From: Microbacterium suaedae
GTDB lineage: Bacteria > Actinomycetota > Actinomycetes > Actinomycetales > Microbacteriaceae
Assembly: GCF_003254645.1 (NCBI RefSeq)
Contig: NZ_PNFD01000003.1
Span: 434,001 to 498,000 of the forward strand
DNA: 64,000 nucleotides
Direction: 5' to 3'
Part shown: piece after piece, positions 9,762 to 19,294 of the stretch
How positions within the stretch are numbered: position 1 is the stretch's first letter
Layout: each line of letters opens with the position of its first letter
The notes under the pieces: generated by a model
What the model was told of the DNA's origin: nothing
The model's input: the letters and a program-made list of their open reading frames with translations, nothing else
Database searches by the model: none
Translations under genes and position numbers: made by a program

Positions 9762-10830
9762 CGTCGCGCCACACTCCCGTCTCGAGGAACTCCTCCATGC
9801 GAGCGCGGTGCGGAGCCGGGTCCAGCCCCTGCTCCGCGACCCACGCATCGTCGTAGTACGTGTGCGCATACCGGGCGCCGCCGTCGCAGATGAGGGTGAC
9901 GACCGAGCCGGTCTCGCCCGCTGCGAGCATCCGCGCGATGACGCGGAAGGATCCGGCGAGATTCGTCCCCGTGGATCCGCCCGCCCAGTGCAGCGTACGG
10001 TCGCGCAGGAGTCGGATCGCCGCAATGGATTCCGCGTCGGGAATACGAATCATGTCGTCGACGACATCGGGGATGAACGACGGCTCCATGCGGGGCCGTC
10101 CGATGCCCTCGATCCGGCTCGGCAGCCCCGTCGCGTAGTCCGAGGCGCCGGTCTTCCAGCCGCCGTAGAACGCGGAGTTCTCCGGATCGACGACGCACAC
10201 CTCGGTCGCGTGCCGGCGGTACCGCACATACCTTCCGAAGGTCGCGCTCGTCCCGCCCGTTCCCGCGCTCACGACGATCCATCGCGGAATCGGATACCGC
10301 TCCTCCGAGAGCTGTTCGAACACACTCTCGGCGATGTTGTTGTTGCTGCGCCAGTCGGTGGCGCGTTCCGCGTAGGTGAACTGGTCGAGGTAGTGGCCGT
10401 TGCAGTCGGCGGCCAGCCGCTCGGCCTCGGGGTAGATCTCGGGCGGATCGTCGACGTAGTGGCATCGGCCGCCGTAGAACTCGATCAGCTCGATCTTCTC
10501 TGGACTCGTCGAGCGCGGGACCACCGTCACGAACTCGAGCCCCAGCATGCGCGCGAAGTACGCCTCGCTGACAGCCGTGGATCCGCTCGACGCCTCGACG
10601 AGAACCGTATCGGGCCCGATGCGCCCGTTGACGAGTCCGTACAGGATGAGCGAGCGGGCGAGGCGGTGCTTGAGGGATCCGGTCGGGTGCACCGACTCGT
10701 CCTTCAGGTAGAGATCGATGCCCCACTCGGGAGGGAGGGGAAAGACGTGCAGATGGGTGTCGGCGCTCCGGTTGGCGTCGGCCTCGAGCAGCCGCACGGC
10801 ATCGCTCACCCAGTCACGTCGTTCAGTCAT
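9754..10830 (-). CDS. PLP-dependent cysteine synthase family protein
   Basis: A 358-residue fold-type II PLP enzyme. The cofactor lysine lies in PTGSLKHR (Lys54), followed by [16 protein letters not shown] and the phosphate loop [10 protein letters not shown]. The usual Asp after the lysine (K-D-R) is His here, as in the divergent actinobacterial branch that includes mycobacterial Cds1, an L-cysteine desulfhydrase. It may therefore make or break cysteine. It lies between a TSUP exporter and ThrE, a context of sulfur and amino-acid efflux, which leans toward cysteine breakdown or detoxification (inference). Confidence 0.82.
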   Translation of the reverse strand: MTERRDWVSDAVRLLEADANRSADTHLHVFPLPPEWGIDLYLKDESVHPTGSLKHRLARSLILYGLVNGRIGPDTVLVEASSGSTAVSEAYFARMLGLEFVTVVPRSTSPEKIELIEFYGGRCHYVDDPPEIYPEAERLAADCNGHYLDQFTYAERATDWRSNNNIAESVFEQLSEERYPIPRWIVVSAGTGGTSATFGRYVRYRRHATEVCVVDPENSAFYGGWKTGASDYATGLPSRIEGIGRPRMEPSFIPDVVDDMIRIPDAESIAAIRLLRDRTLHWAGGSTGTNLAGSFRVIARMLAAGETGSVVTLICDGGARYAHTYYDDAWVAEQGLDPAPHRARMEEFLETGVWRDDA

Positions 10831-10862
10831 GTGTCCGAGCGTAGTTCCGCTCGGACCCGGAT

Positions 10863-11639
10863 TCAGGCCCCCATCACAAGGTCGTAGGCGAGTTTCAGGA
10901 TCAGCACACCGACGACCACGATGAAGACGATCCGCACGAAACGATTCCCCTTCGACACTGCCATGCGCGCGCCGATGTATCCGCCGACGAGATTCGCTGC
11001 TCCGACCGCGAGGCCGAGCCCCCAGAGCACGTGCCCCGCAGGGACGAAGAAGATCAGGGCACCGAGATTGGTGCAGAAGTTGGCGATCTTCCCGAGCGCC
11101 GAGGCGGGCATGAACGCGTATCCGAGCACGCTGACGAGGAGGATCACGAAGAAGGATCCCGTTCCCGGGCCGAGCGCGCCGTCGTAGGTTCCGACCGCGA
11201 GACCGATGAAGGAGGCCGCGACAACATGCCGCCATCCGTGCCAGCGCTGATGGGCGTGCACACCCATCTTGGGCTTGAGCACCGTAAATGCCCCGACGGC
11301 GATGAGTACAACGAGGATGATCGGAGTGAATGCCTGTTCGGGAATGAAGGTCGCGACCATCGCCCCGACGATCGCCCCGAGGAGCGCCATGACCGCGAGC
11401 GGAACGGCGGTGCGCGGATCCGGTTTCACTCGGCGCGCGAAGGTCACGGCCGCCACCGAGGTGCCCATGATGCTCGCGACCTTGTTCGTCGCGAGAGCCT
11501 GGAGCGGCGCGATGCCCGGCACGAGCATCATGGCCGGCAGCTGCACGAGGCCGCCGCCGCCGACGACCGCATCGACCCACCCGGCGATGAGCCCCGCGAC
11601 GATCAGCAGGGCGAATGTCAGGACGTCGATCTCGGGCAC
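10863..11639 (-). CDS. TSUP/TauE-SafE family anion exporter
   Basis: A 258-residue membrane protein of two TauE-type repeats. The first contains [19 protein letters not shown] and [12 protein letters not shown], which are characteristic. The start is GTG at 11639 with a weak ribosome site. TSUP proteins move sulfite, sulfoacetate or related organosulfur anions. It is the first gene of the unit TSUP, cysteine-synthase-like, ThrE. Confidence 0.88.
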   Translation of the reverse strand: MPEIDVLTFALLIVAGLIAGWVDAVVGGGGLVQLPAMMLVPGIAPLQALATNKVASIMGTSVAAVTFARRVKPDPRTAVPLAVMALLGAIVGAMVATFIPEQAFTPIILVVLIAVGAFTVLKPKMGVHAHQRWHGWRHVVAASFIGLAVGTYDGALGPGTGSFFVILLVSVLGYAFMPASALGKIANFCTNLGALIFFVPAGHVLWGLGLAVGAANLVGGYIGARMAVSKGNRFVRIVFIVVVGVLILKLAYDLVMGA

Positions 11640-11742
11640 TCGGCGAGTCTACGGCTCGCTCGGGGCGAGCTTCTCGGCATCATCGCTGCGCGGATCCTCG
11701 GGGGCTGACGCTCCGAGCGTCGGGTCCCGCGAGAATGGATCC

Positions 11743-12279
11743 GTGACCTGGTCGACGAAGAGCTCCCGAACCGCGTACGAGAACCCGTGGATCCGCGTCC
11801 GTGAGGACGAGGTCAGACGGCCCGACGGATCCGACGGCATCTACGGCGTCGTTGAGCTGCGCAACGCCGCCGTGTTCGTCGTCGCTCTCGATGCCGACGA
11901 TCGTGTGCTCCTTGTCGAGGTCGACCGCTACACGGTCGGCTCGTCGTGGGAGGTCGTCGCGGGCGGATCCGACGGCGAGCCCGCCGAGGTCGCGGCGAGG
12001 CGCGAGCTGCTTGAGGAAGCCGGTCTCGAGGCGGGCGAGTGGATAGAGGCCGGCCGCATGAACGCCCTCAACGGGATCTGCGTCGCGCCCGAGGTCGTGT
12101 TCATCGCCCGCGATCTGCGCGAGGCGGAGGACGCGACCGCCCACCGCGCCGAGGAGGGCATCACGGCATCACGCTGGGTTCCGCTGGACGACGCGCTGCG
12201 GATGTCGACGACGGGCGAGATCACCGACGGCGAGTCGATCGCCGCCCTCGCGATGGCCTCCGTGCACGTGCGGGGATAG
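11743..12279 (+). CDS. NUDIX hydrolase, ADP-ribose pyrophosphatase-like
   Basis: A 178-residue protein starting at GTG 11743. The Nudix box reads E-x7-RELLEEAGL, preceded by a Gly-rich loop in which the canonical first Gly is shifted by one place. The N-terminal half (NPWIRVREDEV...VELRNAAVFVVAL) is of the ADP-ribose pyrophosphatase type. Such enzymes hydrolyse ADP-ribose or other nucleoside diphosphate conjugates in the cytoplasm. It stands alone, divergent from the TSUP gene, with a hairpin-forming repeat after the stop. Confidence 0.85.
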   Translation: MTWSTKSSRTAYENPWIRVREDEVRRPDGSDGIYGVVELRNAAVFVVALDADDRVLLVEVDRYTVGSSWEVVAGGSDGEPAEVAARRELLEEAGLEAGEWIEAGRMNALNGICVAPEVVFIARDLREAEDATAHRAEEGITASRWVPLDDALRMSTTGEITDGESIAALAMASVHVRG

Positions 12280-12291
12280 AACCCGTAGAGT

Positions 12292-12342
12292 GCCTCGGAT
12301 CGCTCCAAAGACGCGATCCTCGGGCGATCTGAAGGAATCGAA
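12292..12342. repeat. 50-bp hairpin repeat, copy B
   Basis: Same length and layout as copies at 24336-24386 and 62706-62755: CCTC, two bases, an inner stem (GATCGC at 12298-12303 with GCGATC at 12324-12329), CTGA-G and a tail ending in TCGAA. The inner stem differs from copy A by T-A to C-G exchanges on both arms, so pairing is kept. It lies between the NUDIX stop and the histidine kinase start. GGATCGC (12297-12303) can alternatively pair with GCGATCC (12313-12319). Confidence 0.5.
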
Positions 12343-12413
12343 GCGGGCAGGCGCGATCGAGATCTACTCCACCTGCGGTACCCACCGGGCACTGGCGAGG
12401 GCGATGATGGAGT

Positions 12414-13574
12414 GTGCCCAGCCGACCCGCCGACGCCCCACGGTTCCCGTGGTGGTATCGCAACCCGCGGCGTCTCGACGCGATCACCCTGCTCGTCGCG
12501 GTCGTCCCCGCCGCCGTCGGGGCTTTCGTGCTGATTCTGCTCCACCAGCAGGTGCTGGAGGCCGTTCCCGCCGTCGTGACGATCGCCGGTGCGCTGCTGT
12601 CACGTCGCGTCCCACGCACGGCGACACTCATCGTCGCAGCCGCCCCGCCGCTGACGTATCCGCTCGACATCGACCCCACGCTCGCCTGGTGCCTCGTGGT
12701 CGTCTCCGCACCGCTGCTCACCATGCGCGGACCGTCGGCGACGCTCGTCATGTGGACGGGCGCCGTCTCGAACGCGGCGTCCGTGGCTCTCAATTCCCTC
12801 CCCGGCCTCGAGCTGATCCCGACCTCGGTGTCCGCCATCCTCGTCGTCGCTGCCACGGCCACAGCCGCAGCTACGAAGCGGCAGATCAGTTATCTGCGTG
12901 CGATGGAGGATCGGGCGCTCGAGGCCATCGCGGAACGCGACCGAGAAGCCGAGCGCCGCATCGTCGAGGAGCGCCTCCGTATCGCCCGCGATCTGCATGA
13001 CGTCGTCGGCCACAAGGTGGCGATCGTCAGCGTGCAGCTTTCCCTCGCCGAGGTGAACGTGGCGAAGGATCCGGAGAGGGCGACGGATGCCCTCCACGAG
13101 GCGCGCGGCGGCATTCAGGCGATCCTGCATGAGATGCAGCGCATCCTCGAGGTGCTGCGATTCTCCGACGGCGAGGACGCGGGCCGTCCGACGGGCGGGA
13201 TCGCGGCGCTGCCCGAGCTGATCGGCTCGTTCAGAAAAGTCGGCATGTCGATCGATGCGCGCCTTGCCCCGGTCGACGAGCACGTGGACGCACTGGTCGA
13301 TACCGCGATCTATCGCGTCGCGCAGGAATCCTTGACGAACGCCCAGAAACACGGCGATGGATCCGCGCAGATCACGTTGGGCCTCGCCGACGGCACGATC
13401 GAACTTCGCGTCTCGAACGGCGTCGCACGCCATTCGCAGGAGTCGGGATCCGGGTTCGGCCTCGTCGGCATGCGCGAGCGCGTCGAGTCCACGGGCGGCA
13501 CCTTGAACATCACCGACGACGGCGACCGCTTCGAGGTCGTCGCCCGCATTCGCACGACAGGAGAATCGACATGA
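12414..13574 (+). CDS. Sensor histidine kinase, DesK/NarX (HisKA_3) type
   Basis: A 386-residue kinase. Four or five hydrophobic segments lie in the first 150 residues with no extracellular sensor domain, then a short helix leads to the dimerisation box RIARDLHDVVGHK with phospho-acceptor His195. The C-terminal ATPase lobe ends in GFGLVGMRERVES. The start is GTG 12414 after TGGAG. Its stop overlaps the ATG of the response regulator (ATGA), so they form a coupled pair. DesK-type kinases sense membrane state or envelope stress; the actual signal here is unknown. Confidence 0.93.
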   Translation: MPSRPADAPRFPWWYRNPRRLDAITLLVAVVPAAVGAFVLILLHQQVLEAVPAVVTIAGALLSRRVPRTATLIVAAAPPLTYPLDIDPTLAWCLVVVSAPLLTMRGPSATLVMWTGAVSNAASVALNSLPGLELIPTSVSAILVVAATATAAATKRQISYLRAMEDRALEAIAERDREAERRIVEERLRIARDLHDVVGHKVAIVSVQLSLAEVNVAKDPERATDALHEARGGIQAILHEMQRILEVLRFSDGEDAGRPTGGIAALPELIGSFRKVGMSIDARLAPVDEHVDALVDTAIYRVAQESLTNAQKHGDGSAQITLGLADGTIELRVSNGVARHSQESGSGFGLVGMRERVESTGGTLNITDDGDRFEVVARIRTTGEST

Positions 13575-14230
13575 CGACGACGGTGCTGATCGCCGACGAC
13601 CAAGAGATGATTCGCGTCGGACTCTCGTCCGTCCTGAGCTCGTTCGACGACATCGACGTGATCGGCACGGCGCGCGACGGCCTGGATGCCGTCGAACGCG
13701 TCACGGAGCTCGTCCCCAACGTCGTGCTCATGGACATCCGGATGCCCGGAATCGACGGCGTCGAGGCGACGAAGCGCATCCGTCAGACTCACGCGGCCGT
13801 GCGCATCGTGATGCTCACGACGTTCGAACAGGACGAGCTCGTCTTCCAGGCCCTGCGGAACGGCGCCGACGGCTTCCTCGGCAAAGGGGCCTCTCCCGAT
13901 CAGCTGGCGGACGCGATCCGCGAGGTCGAACGCGGTGGCGGCGCGCTCAGCCCGAAGGCCGCCGCGGCCGTGATCTCTCATGTCGGTTCGGCACCCGTGA
14001 AGCAGGTCGACGAGGATCTCGCACGCCTGTTCCGCGAGCTCACGGCGCGCGAGCGCGAGCTCACGGCGCTCGCGGCGACGGGCTCCTCGAACGAGCAGAT
14101 CGCGCGCGCCCTGTTCCTCTCCCCCTTCACGGTCAAGACGCACATCAATCGCGCCATGGCCAAGCTCGACGCGCGCGACCGTGCCCAGCTCGTCGCCTTC
14201 TGGCACGCCGCGGGCGAGCCCGACGCGTAG
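13571..14230 (+). CDS. LuxR-type response regulator
   Basis: A 219-residue regulator with a receiver domain (ADDQ near residue 9, phospho-acceptor Asp55 in VVLMDIRMPG, LTTFEQ, and K in GKGAS) and a C-terminal LuxR helix-turn-helix (LTAREREL...SNEQIARALFLSPFTVKTHI). It is the partner of the overlapping kinase. Two short inverted repeats lie between it and the next gene and are candidate targets. Confidence 0.95.
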   Translation: MTTTVLIADDQEMIRVGLSSVLSSFDDIDVIGTARDGLDAVERVTELVPNVVLMDIRMPGIDGVEATKRIRQTHAAVRIVMLTTFEQDELVFQALRNGADGFLGKGASPDQLADAIREVERGGGALSPKAAAAVISHVGSAPVKQVDEDLARLFRELTARERELTALAATGSSNEQIARALFLSPFTVKTHINRAMAKLDARDRAQLVAFWHAAGEPDA

Positions 14231-14257
14231 CACGCGCCGCGGCTCTCGGCCCGTGGA

Positions 14258-14275
14258 CTACTGCAGATGCAGTAG
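14258..14275. promoter_or_regulatory. Inverted repeat before the monooxygenase gene
   Basis: CTACTGCA-GA-TGCAGTAG is a perfect 8-bp inverted repeat just after the response-regulator stop. A second one, TGACTG-N6-CAGTCA, lies at 14321-14338, 15 bp before the monooxygenase ATG. Either could be an operator; the first could also be a weak terminator. Confidence 0.35.
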
Positions 14276-14352
14276 ACGCCTCGCTCCCTCCGGACGACGC
14301 CCCCGAGGTTCGCGGCCGGTTGACTGCTCGGACAGTCACCGAAGGGAGCTCC

Positions 14353-16161
14353 ATGAGCGACGAGAACGACATCGACCTCGACGTCATCCGCGACGTCTAC
14401 CGCCGCGAGCGCGACCGCCGGATCCGGCCCGACGGCGCTCGCCAGTACGCGCGCGTCGCGGGTGATTTCGGGTACTACGCGAAGGATCCGTACACCGCGC
14501 GCACCGAGCGGGCGCCGGTCGACGATCGCGTCGAGGTGCTCATCATCGGGGCCGGCTTCGGGGGTCTGCAGACGGGTGCCTTCCTCCGTGACGCCGGCAT
14601 CGACGGGATCCGACTCATGGACGAGGCCGGCGATGTCGGCGGCACCTGGTACTGGAATCGGTACCCCGGTGTGCGATGCGACATCGAGTCGTACGTGTAC
14701 ATGCCCCTGCTCGAGGAGACCGGGTACGTACCGACCGAGCGCTACGCGACGGGCGAGGAGATCCGACAGCACGCCGTGCGCATCGCCGAACACTACGATC
14801 TCTACCGCGACACCCTGTTCCAGACCCGCGCGACCTCGCTCACGTGGGATGAGGACGCCGCCGAATGGATCGTGGCGACCGACCGCGGCGACCAGTTCCG
14901 CGCACGATACGTCATCACCTCCTCGGGCACCCTGACGCAGCCGAAGCTGCCCGGCATCCCGGGGATCGAGACCTTCCGTGGCCATACGTTCCACACGAGC
15001 CGCTGGGACTACGGCTACACGGGCGGCGACCAGAACGGCGGTCTCGAAATGCTCCGCGACAAGCGCGTGGGCGTCGTCGGAACGGGTGCGACCGGCCTGC
15101 AGGTCGTGCCGCAGCTCGCCGAGCACGCAAAGGAGCTCGTCGTCTTCCAGCGCACACCGTCGACCGTCGACGTCCGCGACAACCGACCGACCGATCCGGA
15201 GTGGGCCGCCTCGCTGGAGCCGGGCTGGCAGCGGGAGCGCATGGAGAACTTCCTCGCCGTACTCGCGGGTGAGCCGGTCGAGGAGAGCCTCGTGACCGAC
15301 GGTTGGACCAGGACGCCGAGCCTGCAGCGGGAGATCCTGTCGGGATCGTTCGGGGAGACGACCGACACTGAGGTCGACGACGCGATCACAATGAATCGGA
15401 TCCGCACCCGCGTCGACGAGATCGTCGACGATCCCGCGACCGCCGCGGTGCTGAAGCCCTGGTACCGCTACATGTGCAAGCGCCCCGGCTTCAGCGACCG
15501 CTACCTGCAGTCCTTCAATCAACCGAACGTGCGACTCGTCGACACGGCGGACACGCACGGCATCAGCGCGATGACCGAGAACGCGGTCGTCGTGGGCGAG
15601 GACGAGCACGAGCTCGACTGCGTCATCTTCGCCACCGGGTTCGAGGCCGGCGTTTCGGGGGTCGTCTCGGGCACCCTCCCCGTCGCGGGCCGCGGCGGTC
15701 GACAGCTCCTCGAGGCGTGGGGTCGCGGGCCGCGCACGCTGCACGGCTTCTACACGCACGGATTCCCCAATCTCCTGCAGCTGGGCGCCATGCAGAACGC
15801 CAACTCGGTGAACTTCGTCCACATCCTGCAGGAGCAGGCGACCCATATCGCGGCGGTCATCGCCCGGGCCGAGCGCGAGAATGCCGCGTGGGTCGAGCCG
15901 TCCGTCGACTCGGAGGATGCATGGGTGCGCGAGGTCTACGCGACCGCGCACGACACGTCGGCATTCCAGGCCGAGTGCACGCCCGGCTACTACAACGGCG
16001 AGGGGACGGCGGCGATCACGGGGATGACCTACTCGCCTGGCCCCGTCGTGTTCCATCGGCTGCTGCGCGAGTGGCGCGATGGTGACATGAGTGACGTGCT
16101 CGTGTCCACCGAGCAGGCCACGGCCCGCTCGCAGCACACGTATGCGGAGGCGACGGCATGA
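14353..16161 (+). CDS. Baeyer-Villiger flavin monooxygenase
   Basis: A 602-residue FAD/NADPH enzyme. The FAD Rossmann motif is GAGFGG (66-71), the type I Baeyer-Villiger fingerprint FxGxxxHxxxWD is complete (FRGHTFHTSRWD, 208-219) and the NADPH motif GVVGTGATG follows. The extra N-terminal 50 residues and total length match the cyclopentadecanone/steroid monooxygenase group, not the shorter cyclohexanone enzymes. It starts at ATG 14353 behind GAAGGGAG. It inserts oxygen beside a ketone to give an ester or lactone, probably on a bulky or cyclic ketone. The next gene is coupled by ATGA. Confidence 0.93.
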   Translation: MSDENDIDLDVIRDVYRRERDRRIRPDGARQYARVAGDFGYYAKDPYTARTERAPVDDRVEVLIIGAGFGGLQTGAFLRDAGIDGIRLMDEAGDVGGTWYWNRYPGVRCDIESYVYMPLLEETGYVPTERYATGEEIRQHAVRIAEHYDLYRDTLFQTRATSLTWDEDAAEWIVATDRGDQFRARYVITSSGTLTQPKLPGIPGIETFRGHTFHTSRWDYGYTGGDQNGGLEMLRDKRVGVVGTGATGLQVVPQLAEHAKELVVFQRTPSTVDVRDNRPTDPEWAASLEPGWQRERMENFLAVLAGEPVEESLVTDGWTRTPSLQREILSGSFGETTDTEVDDAITMNRIRTRVDEIVDDPATAAVLKPWYRYMCKRPGFSDRYLQSFNQPNVRLVDTADTHGISAMTENAVVVGEDEHELDCVIFATGFEAGVSGVVSGTLPVAGRGGRQLLEAWGRGPRTLHGFYTHGFPNLLQLGAMQNANSVNFVHILQEQATHIAAVIARAERENAAWVEPSVDSEDAWVREVYATAHDTSAFQAECTPGYYNGEGTAAITGMTYSPGPVVFHRLLREWRDGDMSDVLVSTEQATARSQHTYAEATA

Positions 16162-17171
16162 GGCGCGCCGTCCTCGTCGGCGCACTGCTCACGACCGGAT
16201 CCCTCGCGCTCGCGGCGTGCGCACCGGCCACCGCGCCCGATCCAGCTGGCGACCGGGCCGATGCGAGCGCCGTCGCGCAGGAGGCCGAGGAGCTCGGCCA
16301 GATCACGACCCCGCACGAGCTCACCGGCGGCACGCTCCTCGAGGGGCCGACGTTCAGCGACGACGGCGAGCTGTTCGTGGTCGACGTCATGGCACCGCCG
16401 GGAGAGCCGAAGGTGCTGCGGATCGACGTCTCCGACGGGACGGCGGAGCCCGTGTACACCGACGACGAGAGCGCCTTCACCTCCGCACAGTTCGGGCCGG
16501 ACGGCCGACTGTATCTGACGGACATCCGCGGGGGAACGATCCAGTCGATCGCGGCGGACGGCACGGATCCGCAGGTGGTGTTCTCCGGGAAGGTGCACGG
16601 CTCGCGTATGCAGCCCGATGACCTCGCGTTCGGCAGCGATGACGCGATGTACGTCAGCGACACGACGGGCATGGGCGGGACGTCCGGTGACCAGGGGCGG
16701 GTCGTGCGCGTCGCCGCGGACGGATCCGCAAGTGTGCTCGCCGACGAGCTGCCGTCACCCAACGGCATCACTTTCGACGAGAACATGGACGGCTTGTGGA
16801 TCGCGCAGTACAACGCGAACCGCATCGACTATCTCGCGCTCGACGAGACAGGCGAATCCGTCGCAGAGACCCACGCCGCCATCCACATCGACGGCGGCCG
16901 GGCTCGCGTCGACTCCACTGCCGTCGACGCCGCCGGGAACGTCTATCAGGCATTCCACCACCGCGCGGCGATCGAGGTGTACTCGCACGACGGCGAGCAC
17001 CTCGCGACGATCGACGTCCCGGACGACGCGCACGACATCGACTCCGCGACCAACATCGCGATCGAACCCGGGACGACCGACGGATACATCACAGTCAGCG
17101 GCCCCGACGGCGGCTACATCTACACGTTCGCCGCCCTCGCGGAGGGCACGCGCCAGTCCAACGGCGGCTGA
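16158..17171 (+). CDS. SMP-30/gluconolactonase-like lipoprotein
   Basis: A 337-residue secreted lipoprotein with signal MRRAVLVGALLTTGSLALAAC, lipobox LAAC and lipidated Cys21. It is followed by a six-bladed-propeller-type sequence with recurrent blades (LLEGPTFSDDGELFVVDV, SAQFGPDGRLYLTDI, LPSPNGITFDENMDGLWIAQ). The family includes lactonases such as gluconolactonase and Drp35. Its start overlaps the monooxygenase stop. A lactone made inside by the monooxygenase would have to be met outside the membrane, so either the lactone is exported or the true substrate is extracellular. Confidence 0.8.
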   Translation: MRRAVLVGALLTTGSLALAACAPATAPDPAGDRADASAVAQEAEELGQITTPHELTGGTLLEGPTFSDDGELFVVDVMAPPGEPKVLRIDVSDGTAEPVYTDDESAFTSAQFGPDGRLYLTDIRGGTIQSIAADGTDPQVVFSGKVHGSRMQPDDLAFGSDDAMYVSDTTGMGGTSGDQGRVVRVAADGSASVLADELPSPNGITFDENMDGLWIAQYNANRIDYLALDETGESVAETHAAIHIDGGRARVDSTAVDAAGNVYQAFHHRAAIEVYSHDGEHLATIDVPDDAHDIDSATNIAIEPGTTDGYITVSGPDGGYIYTFAALAEGTRQSNGG

Positions 17172-17193
17172 CGTCTCCCGTACACGCACGCGT

Positions 17194-17231
17194 CCTGTGG
17201 GGATCCTGTCGATCGGGAGGATCTCCACGGG
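17194..17231. terminator. Bidirectional terminator hairpin
   Basis: CCTGTGGGGATCCT (17194-17207) pairs with AGGATCTCCACGGG (17218-17231), 12 of 14 bases as Watson-Crick pairs. It lies in the 79-bp gap between the convergent lipoprotein and hydrolase genes. Confidence 0.65.
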
Positions 17232-17250
17232 GCCTTCTCGCGTGGACGGA

Positions 17251-19278
17251 TCAGCCGACGACGACGCGCGCGCGAGCCAGGTTGAACGTGCGCGCGTGCG
17301 GCGTCCCCACGGCGTCCGCGGGCTGCGATGTCACGCGAACGGTCACGAAACGCGTGCCGCCGTTGTCCCACGAGAACCGTCGCTCCGAAACGATGTTCGC
17401 GCGCCCGTCGACGTCGACGATGTCCGTGAACGCGCCCGATCCGTCGAGATCCCATTCGACGCGCGTCACGGCACCCGCCCGCGGCGGCACCGCCACCGTC
17501 GCGCAAAGCGCCACGGTCTCGCCACGTGCGACATCGGCGCGCTCAGACCCGTTCGCCGTCAAAGTCACGACGGGCTGCACGCCGCGACGATCGCGGGCGT
17601 CGCCCGCGACGATCGTCTGCCCGTCGACGATCTCGTAGCCGCTCGTCTCGGCGGGCTCCACGCCGCGTTCGACCCACGCGGCCACGGCGCGCAGCGCGTG
17701 CTGCAGCGCGCCGATGTAACTGACACTGTGCGTCGGGTGCTCCTGCTCTTCGTCGTCGCCGTGGAGCGCGTTGTCGATGAACCAGAGGCGGAATCGATCG
17801 TCGGCGGCGTCGCCGAGGTGCTCGGCCACGCGCTGGCGGTACCAGTCGGCCTGCCACGCGAACGCCTCGCGGTCGAGCAGGCAGGCGACGACGATCATCC
17901 TGCCGCCGGCGATCTCACCGGTCGGAAGGGAACCGCTCGCGTGGGCGGTGAACATCGGGCCGAGGAGCATCGACCGCTGCGGGAGGATCGGCGCCCCGTC
18001 CGCGTCGCGGAACTGCTGCCAGGCCGGGTACTGCGCACCGGGATCCTGGTGCCGATGGTAGGTCTGCGCGGCGAGGAAATCGCTGTTGTCGAGCGTGCAC
18101 CGGTCACCCACGCGGATCCGCTCCGCGTCGTCCCGCGCGGTCGGATCGAGGATCGCGACCCCGTCGACGACCCGCTCCGCCGCACATCGCACGGATCCGC
18201 TTCCGCTCGTCTCGAGCACGGCGAACGTCTCACTGGAGACCGTGTCGGACGACAACCGCACGCCGACGACCTCATCGTCGCGGTGCGAGCCGCGGAATGC
18301 GCGATCGACGCCGGCGCGGGCCTCGATGCCGCTCGGCTGCGCGATCAGTCCCGCCCTGAGGGCCTCGGCGCGGGTGACGAGGCCCGCGACCTCGCCCGTG
18401 AACTGCAGGCGGTCGCGGTGCACCGACGACGACGGATCCGCACCGAGGTACCCCGGCTCCGTCCAGAAGTCCGTGAAGTAGCTCGGGTCGGCCTGTGCGA
18501 CCCCGGGGTAGAGGGCGCTGAACGCATGGATCCCCATGGTGCGCCATCCGAACCACGACCGCGGCGGGAATCCCATCCGCGTGACCTCGTCGAGCGCCTC
18601 GCGCTGCTCCGGGGTGAGACCGTCGCGCATGTCGCGCTCGCCGCCCGGCTCGACGGCGTCCACGATGTCGTCGAACACGTCGCGCAGCACACGCTGCGCG
18701 TGCATGCGCACCGAGAACACGTTGGGGATCGCGACGGGGCTCCCGATCACGTACGGGACGAATCCGTCCCACGCCCCCGTGGTGTTCTCGGCCGATCCGA
18801 TCGTGCGGTATCCGCCGCCGGAGCCGCCGTAGGCATAGCCGTGGACACGGTGCGGGCCGTAGACGGCCTCGGCGACGACGCGCGCGTATCGCGCGACCGC
18901 CGCGTTCGCCCGGTAGGCCGTGATCGTCGGATCCGACGCGGCACCGGGGCCCTGATCGGCGTCCGCACCGCCGTTGGTCTCGACGAAGAACGCGCCGCTG
19001 TCATGCGCGAACGTGATCCGGTCCTCCTGACCCGTCGCCGCCTGTGCGAGGTGCTCGCTCAACGGGACCGGCGTGATGTGCTGGAAGAACCGTCCCTCGT
19101 AGCGTTCCGCCGAGGGCAGGTAGAGCGAGAACCGCGTCTGCGTGTCCGCGAACCCGCCGTGCACATACCGGTGCTCGACGGGATCCGTTCGCGGCTCGTC
19201 GATGTCGATGTACGGGTGCGCGAAGATCTCGTCGGTCAGGTCCACCATCGCTGGCGCGGACCGCGTGAGGTCGGTCAT
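17251..19278 (-). CDS. Large alpha/beta-hydrolase-like protein with C-terminal PKD-like domain
   Basis: A 675-residue protein. ATG 19278 is chosen because AGAGG lies 5-6 bp upstream and earlier ATGs would have no ribosome site. Residues 147-158 (GYAYGGSGGGYR) look like a nucleophile elbow with Ser153, followed by WDGFVPYVIGSP. The last 90 residues (VTLTANGSERADV...VEWDLDGSGAF...FSWDNGG) form a PKD-type beta-sandwich. No signal peptide is evident, which is odd for a PKD protein. I do not recognise a named family; it may be a tannase- or esterase-like hydrolase. It follows a TetR gene by 16 bp, so it is probably that repressor's main target. Confidence 0.6.
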   Translation of the reverse strand: MTDLTRSAPAMVDLTDEIFAHPYIDIDEPRTDPVEHRYVHGGFADTQTRFSLYLPSAERYEGRFFQHITPVPLSEHLAQAATGQEDRITFAHDSGAFFVETNGGADADQGPGAASDPTITAYRANAAVARYARVVAEAVYGPHRVHGYAYGGSGGGYRTIGSAENTTGAWDGFVPYVIGSPVAIPNVFSVRMHAQRVLRDVFDDIVDAVEPGGERDMRDGLTPEQREALDEVTRMGFPPRSWFGWRTMGIHAFSALYPGVAQADPSYFTDFWTEPGYLGADPSSSVHRDRLQFTGEVAGLVTRAEALRAGLIAQPSGIEARAGVDRAFRGSHRDDEVVGVRLSSDTVSSETFAVLETSGSGSVRCAAERVVDGVAILDPTARDDAERIRVGDRCTLDNSDFLAAQTYHRHQDPGAQYPAWQQFRDADGAPILPQRSMLLGPMFTAHASGSLPTGEIAGGRMIVVACLLDREAFAWQADWYRQRVAEHLGDAADDRFRLWFIDNALHGDDEEQEHPTHSVSYIGALQHALRAVAAWVERGVEPAETSGYEIVDGQTIVAGDARDRRGVQPVVTLTANGSERADVARGETVALCATVAVPPRAGAVTRVEWDLDGSGAFTDIVDVDGRANIVSERRFSWDNGGTRFVTVRVTSQPADAVGTPHARTFNLARARVVVG

Positions 19279-19294
19279 GGGCATCCTCTCGTCG

